A stretch of DNA of 14,876 nucleotides, taken from contig CAAEEB010000054.1 in NCBI GenBank assembly GCA_900754745.1, positions 1-14,876 of the forward strand, given 5' to 3'. A program made the translations under genes and the position numbers. The notes under the pieces were generated by a model. It ran no database searches. It was not told where the DNA came from and saw only the letters and a list, made by a program, of their open reading frames with translations. Source of the DNA: an uncultured Collinsella sp. Lineage in GTDB: Bacteria > Actinomycetota > Coriobacteriia > Coriobacteriales > Coriobacteriaceae. Position 1 is the stretch's first letter. Each line of letters starts with the position of its first letter. This document shows, piece by piece, positions 8,085 through 14,590 of the stretch.

Positions 8085-8537
8085 CTAGTCTTCGAGTCCG
8101 CTATTGATGAGCTCCGCAATCTCAACGGGATCGGTGCTCGCACGCACCTTGTCACGGAAACCGGCATCCATCAGCATCACGGCAGCCTTGGAAAGCAGAC
8201 GCAGGTGCGTGGTTCCAGCCTCGCCCGCGGGAACATACAGTGCGAGCGCCACATCGACAGGCACGCCATCAAAGCTCGGCCACTCAACAGGCTCGGACAG
8301 CTTGAGCACGGCCACACCCGGCGTATGGATCGCATCGCTCTTGGCATGCGGAACGGCAAAACCGGCGACAAGCCCGGTCTCGGCCTCGTTCTCGCGAGCA
8401 ATAAAGGCGGCCTCTACGGCGGATGCGTCATCGGCAAAGCCGAGCTCGATTGCCTGCTCGGACAAATAATGCAGGGCGTCCTCGCGCGAGGCGGCGGTAT
8501 ACCCTATCGTCACTTGGTTGGCAGATACAAATCCCAT
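8085..8537 (-). CDS. PTS EIIA component, fructose/mannitol type
   Basis: A 150-residue single-domain EIIA of the PTS_EIIA_2 family. It accepts phosphate from HPr and passes it to the EIIB domain of the membrane permease. The phosphorylated histidine is His64 in GFAVPHAKS, the family's typical site. It is the last gene of the operon; the permease gene at the other end (12703-14175) lacks an EIIA domain, so the two most likely work together. It starts 11 bases after the transketolase C-subunit stop, and its Shine-Dalgarno, AAGGAAGG, touches that stop codon, which suggests translational coupling. The split of EIIA and EIIBC to opposite ends of a six-gene operon is unusual. Function is confident; sugar is unknown. 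Confidence 0.92.
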   Translation of the reverse strand: MGFVSANQVTIGYTAASREDALHYLSEQAIELGFADDASAVEAAFIARENEAETGLVAGFAVPHAKSDAIHTPGVAVLKLSEPVEWPSFDGVPVDVALALYVPAGEAGTTHLRLLSKAAVMLMDAGFRDKVRASTDPVEIAELINSGLED

Positions 8538-8548
8538 GGAAACCTTCC

Positions 8549-9487
8549 TTACAACACGGACCTGACCGCAGCTTCGATGCCGTCGGCGTCCAAACCGTAC
8601 TTGTGCAGCAAATCGACCGCAGGGCCGGATTCACCGTACACATCGCGCACGCCGACGCGACGCATCGGCACCGGATGCTGCTCCGCGAGCACCGAGGCAA
8701 CGGCCTCGCCAAGACCGCCGATAATCGAATGCTCCTCGGCGGTGACCACGCGACCAGTCTTCTTGGCGCTGGCAACCACCAGGCGCTCATCGAGCGGCTT
8801 AATCGTATGCATATTGATGACCTCGGCTTCGATGCCATCGGCAGCGAGCGCCTCGGCAGCCTCAAGCGCCTCGGCGACCATAAGGCCACAAGCGATGATG
8901 GTCACATCGGACCCCTCGCGCACGACCACGCCACGACCAATCTTGAACTCATAGTCCTCGTGGTCGTTGATGACCGGTGTTGCCAGACGGCCGAAGCGCA
9001 TGTAAACCGGCCCCTCAAACTCATAGGCGGCGCGCACACAGGCGCGAGCCTCGATGTCATCGGCGGGAACGATCACCGTCATACCCGGGATCGTGCGCAT
9101 GAGCGCGATGTCCTCGCAGCACTGGTGCGTGGCGCCGTCCTCGCCCACCGAAATGCCGGCATGGGTAGCGCCAATCTTGACGTTGAGGTGCGGGTAGCCA
9201 ATGGAATTGCGGACCTGCTCGTAGGCGCGACCGGCGGCAAACATCGCAAAGGTGCTCGCAAAAGCAACGCGGCCCGTGGTCGCGATGCCGGCGGCAAGAC
9301 CCATCAGGTTGCTCTCGGCGATGCCGGCATCGTAAAAGCGCTCAGGATGAGCAGCCTTAAACTTACCCGTCTGCGTAGCGGCTGCCAGGTCGGCATCGAG
9401 CACTACAAAGTCATCGTGCTCATTGCCCAGCTCGACGAGCGCCTCGCCGTAGCTTACGCGCGTGGCGACTTTTTTGACGTCTGCCAT
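8549..9487 (-). CDS. Transketolase C-terminal subunit
   Basis: A 312-residue protein covering the pyrimidine-binding and C-terminal domains of transketolase. It pairs with the preceding gene to make a split two-subunit enzyme that moves two-carbon ketol units between sugar phosphates using thiamine diphosphate. Glu58 in FYDAGIAESNLMGLAAG is the likely residue that activates the cofactor aminopyrimidine. GATHAGISVGEDGATHQ follows near 110-125, and the C-terminal domain starts near residue 190. Its ATG overlaps the stop codon of the N-terminal subunit by one base (TAATG), and its Shine-Dalgarno GGGGAGGAG lies inside that gene, so the two are translated together in equal amounts. Split transketolases are common in Gram-positive anaerobes. 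Confidence 0.95.
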   Translation of the reverse strand: MADVKKVATRVSYGEALVELGNEHDDFVVLDADLAAATQTGKFKAAHPERFYDAGIAESNLMGLAAGIATTGRVAFASTFAMFAAGRAYEQVRNSIGYPHLNVKIGATHAGISVGEDGATHQCCEDIALMRTIPGMTVIVPADDIEARACVRAAYEFEGPVYMRFGRLATPVINDHEDYEFKIGRGVVVREGSDVTIIACGLMVAEALEAAEALAADGIEAEVINMHTIKPLDERLVVASAKKTGRVVTAEEHSIIGGLGEAVASVLAEQHPVPMRRVGVRDVYGESGPAVDLLHKYGLDADGIEAAVRSVL

Positions 9488-10317
9488 TAGAGCTCCTCCC
9501 CTGCTGCTGCGAGCTCGGCCATGGCCTGCTCAAACTGTTCATCGTTGGGTGCCTTGCCGTGCCAGCCCACCTGGTTTTCCATAAAGGAAACGCCCTTGCC
9601 CTTCACCGTCTCGGCGATAATGGCCACAGGCGAGGCACTCACTTTGCGAGCCTCGGCAAAGGCGGCGGCAATCTGCGCCATGTCGTTACCGTCGGCTAGC
9701 TCGATCACATGCCACTTAAAGGCGCGGAACTTGTCAGCGAGCGGCATGGCCGAGTTGACCTCATCGATCGTGCCGTCAATCTGCAAGCCGTTGTGGTCGA
9801 CGACGGCAACAAGATTGTCGAGCGCATGGTTGCCGGCAAACATAGCCGCCTCCCACACCTGGCCCTCCTCGCACTCACCGTCGCCCAGCAACGTGTAGAC
9901 ACGGTAGCCGTCGCCCCAGTGCTTAGCGGCAAGCGCCATTCCAACTGCAGCAGAGATGCCCTGACCGAGCGATCCGGTGGACATATCGATGCCCGGGGTG
10001 TCGTTCATGTTGGGATGGCCCTGCAGGCGGCTGCCGATATGACGGAGCGTCTCGAGCTCTTCGACGGGAAAATAGCCGCGATTTGCCAACACCGAATACA
10101 GGCCCGGCGCCGCGTGACCCTTGGAGAGCACAAAGCGATCGCGATCGGCCTTGTGAGGGTCGGCAGGATCGATATTCATTTCCTCAAAGTACAGATACGT
10201 CATGATGTCGGCAGCACCGAGCGATCCACCCGGATGTCCCGACTTGGCCGCGTGAACCGCAGTCACGACACCCTTCCTGACCTCATTGGCGACCTTCGCC
10301 AGTTCCTGGTTGGTCAT
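9487..10317 (-). CDS. Transketolase N-terminal subunit
   Basis: A 276-residue protein that carries the thiamine-diphosphate pyrophosphate-binding half of transketolase. SGHPGGSLG is at 26-34. The cofactor and metal motif begins at GDG (145-147) and closes at HNGLQ (175-179). SKGHAAPGLY (66-74) and the GSLGQG loop (115-120) are typical. The start at MTNQEL (10317) is chosen over an upstream ATG at 10377 because AGAGGA lies 7 bases before it and the upstream extension crosses an intergenic hairpin. It forms the holoenzyme with the C-terminal subunit directly downstream. Placed in a PTS operon with a transaldolase, it probably moves an imported sugar phosphate into the pentose-phosphate pool. 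Confidence 0.95.
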   Translation of the reverse strand: MTNQELAKVANEVRKGVVTAVHAAKSGHPGGSLGAADIMTYLYFEEMNIDPADPHKADRDRFVLSKGHAAPGLYSVLANRGYFPVEELETLRHIGSRLQGHPNMNDTPGIDMSTGSLGQGISAAVGMALAAKHWGDGYRVYTLLGDGECEEGQVWEAAMFAGNHALDNLVAVVDHNGLQIDGTIDEVNSAMPLADKFRAFKWHVIELADGNDMAQIAAAFAEARKVSASPVAIIAETVKGKGVSFMENQVGWHGKAPNDEQFEQAMAELAAAGEEL

Positions 10318-10340
10318 ACGAATTCCTCTCTTGAGAACAA

Positions 10341-10369
10341 CCCCGGCACCGGATGACGCGATGCCGGGG
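10341..10369. repeat. Intercistronic hairpin between transaldolase and transketolase
   Basis: CCCCGGCA (10341-10348) and TGCCGGGG (10362-10369) form a perfect 8-bp stem with a 13-base loop, in the 63-base gap between the transaldolase stop and the transketolase start. There is no T tract. A role in mRNA processing or in setting the relative levels of the flanking genes is likely. Confidence 0.55.
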
Positions 10370-10380
10370 CAATCCACTCG

Positions 10381-11064
10381 TTAAGCCTGAGCGACGACCT
10401 TCTGCCAGTCAGCCTCAAAAGAGGCGAGGCCCTGGTCGGTCAGCGGGTGATGCAGGCACTTCTTGAGAGCGGCCATGGGCACGGTCGCGATGTCGGCGCC
10501 AAGAAGAGCCGCCTGGGTCACGTGGTTGGGCGTGCGGACCGAAGCGGTGATGATCTCAACGGTGTCGTCGACGTTCTTGCCGGTCCAGTCATAGTTCTTG
10601 ATGCAGGTCACGACATTGTCGAGCTGCGAGATGCCGTCCTCGGCGATGTCGTCAAAGCGGCCGACAAACGGGCTGATGTAGCGGGCACCGGCGTTGGCGG
10701 CCATCAGGGCCTGCGTCGGCGAGAAAACGAGCGTCATGTTGACACGCACGCCCGCATCGGCCAGCGCGCGGCAGGCGGCGAGGCCGGCCTCGCAGACGGG
10801 GAGCTTGACCACGATGTTGGGGGCGAGGGCGGCAAGGCGCTTGCCCTCCTCGATCATGCCCTCGGCCGTGGTGGCGGTAGACTCGGCGGACACGGGCAGG
10901 CCCTCGCAGAGCTCGGCGATCTTGAGCATATGGGGCTCAAAGTCGGCAAGCTTACCGCCGGTCTTGGCGTACAGGGACGGATTGGTGGTGACGCCGGCAA
11001 GGCAGCCCCAGCTCTTGGCCTCGGCGATCTCGTCAAGGTTGGCGGTATCGATAAAGAACTTCAT
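10381..11064 (-). CDS. Transaldolase, small TalC/FSA-type
   Basis: A 227-residue single-domain TIM barrel of the TalC/MipB family, which contains both small transaldolases and fructose-6-phosphate aldolases (FSA). The Schiff-base lysine is Lys87 in NIVVKLPV. GVTTNPS is at 24-30 and ATTAEGM at 64-70. Two residues that separate the activities can be read by alignment to E. coli FsaA: its Gln59 is Glu61 here and its Tyr131 is Phe133 here. Glu and Phe are the transaldolase-type residues (TalB Glu96 and Phe178), so transaldolase activity is favoured. The start at 11064 (MKFFIDTANLDEI) is preferred over the ATG at 11127 because AAGGAG lies about 8 bases upstream and the family begins exactly so. 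It is the third gene of the operon. Confidence 0.93.
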   Translation of the reverse strand: MKFFIDTANLDEIAEAKSWGCLAGVTTNPSLYAKTGGKLADFEPHMLKIAELCEGLPVSAESTATTAEGMIEEGKRLAALAPNIVVKLPVCEAGLAACRALADAGVRVNMTLVFSPTQALMAANAGARYISPFVGRFDDIAEDGISQLDNVVTCIKNYDWTGKNVDDTVEIITASVRTPNHVTQAALLGADIATVPMAALKKCLHHPLTDQGLASFEADWQKVVAQA

Positions 11065-11141
11065 GGTGCAAACTCCTTCAAATGAATTGCTAGTAATCCT
11101 AAGGACAGTGGCCCGATCGTCGGTCAATCCAACGTCAGCGA

Positions 11142-11240
11142 GCGGGCAGCTGCCGTGGCAAGGTGGCGCGAAAGAGGAGCGAAGCGTACTTTGGTACGCG
11201 AGCGACGGCTTGAGCGCCAGATTGCCCGGCAGATGCCCGC
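11142..11240. repeat. Extended imperfect hairpin in the gatZ-tal gap
   Basis: Nested arm pairs: GCGGGCA (11142-11148) with TGCCCGC (11234-11240); TGCCG (11151-11155) with CGGCA (11227-11231); GGCAA (11157-11161) with TTGCC (11222-11226); TGGCGC (11164-11169) with GCGCCA (11214-11219); GCGTAC (11184-11189) with GTACGC (11194-11199). It fills about half of the 219-base gap between the GatZ-like gene and the transaldolase. It resembles a REP/BIME-type element or a structured intercistronic RNA. Confidence 0.6.
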
Positions 11241-11254
11241 ACAGCGTCGACCGG

Positions 11255-11278
11255 TCCGGCGTTTGTCAAAACGCCGGA
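11255..11278 (-). terminator. Hairpin directly after the GatZ-like gene
   Basis: TCCGGCGTTT (11255-11264) and AAACGCCGGA (11269-11278) form a perfect 10-bp stem with a 4-base loop, five bases after the stop codon. No U-rich tail follows on the minus strand. It may be a partial terminator or a 3'-end stabiliser that lowers expression of the distal genes. Confidence 0.45.
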
Positions 11279-11283
11279 ACTAC

Positions 11284-12558
11284 TTAGTCCTCGAGAGCCT
11301 TCTCGATGCGGCTCGTGACGCCCTTGAGGTTAAGGCCGACGACGTACTGCTTGATCGGGCGCTTGATGTGCTCGATCACAAAGCGCTTGCCGTCGATGTC
11401 CTGGGCAGCGAGGTTGCGATAGAGCTTCTCGACCTGCTCCTTGACCTCAGGATCGTTGAACGCATAGTGACCGGAGACATCCAGGATCTTCAGGCTGAGC
11501 TCATCGTCGGCAAGAATGTCGTCGACCTGCAGGTTGACGTCGTCGCCAGTCATCCACTTGCGCCAGCGCTCGGTCTTGATAGCCTTGACCAGCAGGGTGT
11601 GATACAGGTCGGAGGGGTCATCGCACAGACCGTTGTCGACCAGGATCTGCTCGGTGGCGCAGAGCTTGAGGTAGGCGCGGGTCTCCTCGGTGCCATACTG
11701 CGGAGCAACGTTGGAGGCGGTCACGTGTGCCGGGATGTGCTCGAGCAGCGTTGCGTCGTCCAGATAGTCGGCGTTGTGCTCCTTCAGGCCCACGCCGTAG
11801 CGCTTAGCCATGTCGGCGAGCTCGCGGGCATTCTTGAAGTTGTAATGGCCGACCTGCTCGGTCCAACGGGTGAGCGTACCGGTCTGGCCGACGATAAAGG
11901 TGGGCATGGGGCAGCCGCGCTTCTCGAGCTCGGGCTGCAGCTGAGAAATGAACTCCTCGTACTTATCGGTAGAGGTCAAGCCGCCATTGGTCTCCTCGGT
12001 ACCGACCTCATAGGCAACCTCGGGCAGGTTATGCTCGCGACGGTACTGCTCAAGGTAGTCGATAAGATCGATCGTGCGGCGAAGCACCACGTCGAGCGGA
12101 ATAACCTTGCCGATCTGATAGGGGTCCTTGGTGGGGTCGACCATCAGCAGGTCAAAGCCTGCCTCCATGTCGGCGACAAAGGACTTACGGGCGAGCTCCA
12201 TGGCCTCGTCCTCGGGCAGGTGGGCGTTACGCTCCTCGTCGCGCTGCCACGGACCGCCGTGATCGCGGCACAGGTAGTACGGACCGGTGTAACCCACCTC
12301 GTCGGCAACCTTCTTGATGTCGGCGGCAAAGCGCGTCTGGTCCCAACCGTTGACGTAGCCGGCGCCCATCTCGTCCATATCGACCTGGTTGCGGCTAGCG
12401 ATAAACATGGGCGGGAAATCCTCGTCCTTGGCAAGCTCGAACACGGCCTGAATCAGGTTGGGGCTCATGGGGCCAATGCCGACCATGGTTGCGTGATCGC
12501 CGCTGTCCTGCAGCTTGAGCATACCCTGAACGGCCTGGCGGATGGTGAGGTTGGACAT
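11284..12558 (-). CDS. GatZ/KbaZ-family protein (tagatose-bisphosphate aldolase subunit or ketose-phosphate epimerase)
   Basis: A 424-residue protein of the GatZ_KbaZ-like family (PF08013), whose founders accompany the class II tagatose-1,6-bisphosphate aldolases GatY and KbaY. Shared blocks: SRNQVD at 55-60; DHGGPW at 99-104 (GDHLGP in E. coli GatZ); MVDPTK at 139-144 (HLDAS); VGTEE at 185-189 (IGTEV); VGHYNFKN near 236-243; LKEHNADY at 258-265 (YEAHSTDY). Asp99, His100, Asp141, Glu188, His238 and His261 could form a metal and substrate site, which suggests an active enzyme. Some family members are reported as ketose-6-phosphate 4-epimerases (tagatose-6-P to fructose-6-P). No GatY/KbaY partner is nearby. 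The Shine-Dalgarno GAAGGAG fixes the start. The second gene of the operon, it probably acts on the product of the PTS. Family assignment is good; reaction is unresolved. Confidence 0.82.
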   Translation of the reverse strand: MSNLTIRQAVQGMLKLQDSGDHATMVGIGPMSPNLIQAVFELAKDEDFPPMFIASRNQVDMDEMGAGYVNGWDQTRFAADIKKVADEVGYTGPYYLCRDHGGPWQRDEERNAHLPEDEAMELARKSFVADMEAGFDLLMVDPTKDPYQIGKVIPLDVVLRRTIDLIDYLEQYRREHNLPEVAYEVGTEETNGGLTSTDKYEEFISQLQPELEKRGCPMPTFIVGQTGTLTRWTEQVGHYNFKNARELADMAKRYGVGLKEHNADYLDDATLLEHIPAHVTASNVAPQYGTEETRAYLKLCATEQILVDNGLCDDPSDLYHTLLVKAIKTERWRKWMTGDDVNLQVDDILADDELSLKILDVSGHYAFNDPEVKEQVEKLYRNLAAQDIDGKRFVIEHIKRPIKQYVVGLNLKGVTSRIEKALED

Positions 12559-12627
12559 TTTGTTCTCCTTCTCCAGAGGATTTTTGACAAAAGTTCCCTG
12601 GGACCCAGATGCGGGCCCTATCAGTAC

Positions 12628-12688
12628 GGATGGATTTTGTTGTGTAGGGGCGGTTGTGCGGAGTCAAATCCATCCCTCCGCACAACCG
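12628..12688 (-). promoter_or_regulatory. Intercistronic RNA switch or pseudoknot candidate
   Basis: CGGTTGTGCGGAG (12651-12663) and CTCCGCACAACCG (12676-12688) form a perfect 13-bp hairpin with a 12-base loop. Ten loop bases (12666-12675, AAATCCATCC) are perfectly complementary to GGATGGATTT (12628-12637) outside the stem. The minus-strand RNA can thus form either a pseudoknot or an alternative hairpin that excludes the first. It lies in the 144-base gap between EIIBC and the GatZ-like gene. Confidence 0.6.
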
Positions 12689-12702
12689 GAGTCCTTAAAG
12701 GT

Positions 12703-14175
12703 TTACTTGGCCTGCTTATCGAGCGTGGGCTTCATGGCAATCAGGATTGCAGCAGCGACCACGGAGCCAATCACGATGTCCAGGCAGAACAGCGCGACGT
12801 TGTTGGTGGCAAGGGCGACGATAAAGCCACCGTGTGGGACGTAGCAGTCGATGCCCTGGAAGGCGGCAAGCGCCGCACCCACGGCAGAGCCGATGCAAAT
12901 GCCGGGAAGGGTGTGACCGAGGTCCTTGACCGCGAAGGGGATAGCGCCCTCGGTAATACCGATGCAGCCCATGAACAGTGCGGAGATACCCATCTGGCGA
13001 TCGGCGTCATCGAACTTATTCTTGGCGATGAGCGCAGCGAGGCCACAGGCGATCGGGGGAATGGCGACGGCGACGCGGAACATGCCGTTGGGGCCATAGA
13101 TGCCGGAGGCCATGATGGCCATGGTAAAGGTCGAAGCGGTCTTGTTGATGGGGCCGCCCATATCGAAGGCGGTCATAACACCAATGACCAGGCCCAGGAC
13201 AACCGCGGAGCCGCCCTGCAGGCTACCGAGCACGTTGGTGAGCCAATCCATCACAAAGCCAAGCGGCGTGGCCAGGATGTAGATGTAGGCCATGCCCAGG
13301 ACGAGCGAGGTCAGAATCGGGATGATCAGGATGGGCATGATGGTCTGGATGGTGTTGTTGACCTTCCAGGTTTTCATCCAGCGGACAAAGTAGCCGCAGA
13401 TGACCGCCATGATCATGGCGCCCAAGAAACCGGTCGAGACGCTGTTGCCACTCGGGGTAACGACGGCGTTGTTGACCAGGTAGCCCAGGACAAAACCGGG
13501 GGCGAGCGCGGGCTTGCCAGCCATCGAGTAGGCGATGTATGCCGCAAGCACCGGGATCATCATGGAGATGCCAGCCATGCCGATGGTGTTAAGACTCACC
13601 ATCAGCGGGTTCGTAACCTCCATGCCGTTGGCGCCGGCGGTACCGGATGCCAACGAGAAGGCGAGGAACACGCCACCGATAACGACAATGGGGATAAAAT
13701 AGGAAACGCCGGTATTGAATGCATTGAGCAGCGTCTTGCCAGGATCGGCAAAGATAGACTGCTTGGACGCCGGTGTCGGGGCCTGCGGGGCAGCGGAGAC
13801 GGCCTTCTTCTCTGCCTTGGCCTCGGCCTTGGGCGCGTCAACGGCGCCACCCGTCGCCTTGATAATCTCAACAGCCTGGTCGATGATCTTGACCGGATCG
13901 GCGATCACATCGGAAGTACCGACCTTGAGGAACTTGCCCTCGGCCATCTTCTGCTCAAAACGGTCCTCGTTCTCGACACCCACGTCGACGGACTCGAGCA
14001 CCAGGTCGGCGGAATCCACGTCTTCCTGCGTCAGCTCGTTCTCGATACCCAGACCACCCTGAGCCTCGACTTTGCACTCGATGCCACGGGCGGCGCATTC
14101 ATCCTGAATCGCCTTCTGGGCCATATACGTGTGGGCGATACCCACGGTACAGGCGGCAACGCCTACGATCTTCAT
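12703..14175 (-). CDS. PTS fructose-family EIIBC permease
   Basis: A 490-residue membrane permease that imports and phosphorylates a sugar. The EIIB domain (1-100) begins MKIVGVAACTVGIAHTYMA, with the phosphorylated cysteine at Cys9. An Ala/Lys/Glu/Pro-rich linker spans about 115-150. The EIIC domain (about 155-485) has eight or more hydrophobic segments and the fructose-family motif DMGGPINKTAS. There is no EIIA domain; the separate EIIA is at 8085-8537. The start at 14175 is chosen because the conserved EIIB opening begins there, with GAGGGAAG just upstream; the ORF ATG at 14277 precedes or overlaps the promoter. It is the first gene of the operon and divergent from a LacI-family gene. Fructose-family permeases also take mannitol-like and other ketoses, so the substrate is open; the absence of 1-phosphofructokinase argues against plain fructose. 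Confidence 0.94.
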   Translation of the reverse strand: MKIVGVAACTVGIAHTYMAQKAIQDECAARGIECKVEAQGGLGIENELTQEDVDSADLVLESVDVGVENEDRFEQKMAEGKFLKVGTSDVIADPVKIIDQAVEIIKATGGAVDAPKAEAKAEKKAVSAAPQAPTPASKQSIFADPGKTLLNAFNTGVSYFIPIVVIGGVFLAFSLASGTAGANGMEVTNPLMVSLNTIGMAGISMMIPVLAAYIAYSMAGKPALAPGFVLGYLVNNAVVTPSGNSVSTGFLGAMIMAVICGYFVRWMKTWKVNNTIQTIMPILIIPILTSLVLGMAYIYILATPLGFVMDWLTNVLGSLQGGSAVVLGLVIGVMTAFDMGGPINKTASTFTMAIMASGIYGPNGMFRVAVAIPPIACGLAALIAKNKFDDADRQMGISALFMGCIGITEGAIPFAVKDLGHTLPGICIGSAVGAALAAFQGIDCYVPHGGFIVALATNNVALFCLDIVIGSVVAAAILIAMKPTLDKQAK

Positions 14176-14590
14176 TGCTTCCCTCTTTTCATAGAGTTGC
14201 GTGCGCAAGACACCGTTTGCGGAGGCCTCCGGAGCATCCCCTGCCGTTTGGACTTGCTGTCTTTTCGACAAGACCAATATAGGTGCTCGTTTTTCTTAAT
14301 GCCAGTTTATTTCGGTAAACGCGCAGGTCAGAGCGTTGGTTATGCGATTTAGTTACGCGTTTAACCAAAAATGAATCCTGCGATTTTGCCTTCGATTTCA
14401 AAAGTCAAGAAGTATTTGATTTTCTCGGTAGACGGCAGATGCGCATGCCGGTCACAAATTTCGACCCCACCCGTATACCGCATTTGTTGCATACTCATAT
14501 GAAAGGAAAGGGTCGCTCACCAAAGCGTATCCCTCACCAAGACTCAAAGTCATCATGTTGGAAAATGCTCATCTGTCGGAAGGAGTCGCT
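14176..14590. promoter_or_regulatory. Divergent control region of the PTS operon and LacI gene
   Basis: A 415-base gap between EIIBC (minus) and a LacI-family gene (plus). A minus-strand promoter candidate has -10 TATATT at 14276-14281 and -35 CTGGCA at 14300-14305, spacer 18. Operator candidates are GTTTA (14305-14309) / TAAAC (14316-14320), abutting the -35, and TTGGTTA (14336-14342) / TAACCAA (14362-14368), the latter enclosing an ACGCGT palindrome. No small gene and no clear promoter for the LacI gene were found. Confidence 0.5.

Noticed and set aside
8423..9490. 355-residue plus-strand open frame opposite transketolase C and EIIA
   Set aside because: Antisense shadow of two well-supported genes.
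8085..14175. Sulfoglycolytic transketolase pathway (split transketolase, sulfate exporter in the same window)
   Set aside because: Uptake here is by PTS, no sulfoquinovosidase or sulfo-sugar isomerase is seen, and the YeiH-type gene is far away in a different unit.
11155..14352. 1065-residue plus-strand open frame opposite the EIIBC and GatZ-like genes
   Set aside because: It is rich in Gly, Ala, His, Asp and Arg with no recognisable domain and lies antisense to two clear genes; GC-rich codon bias keeps this frame open.
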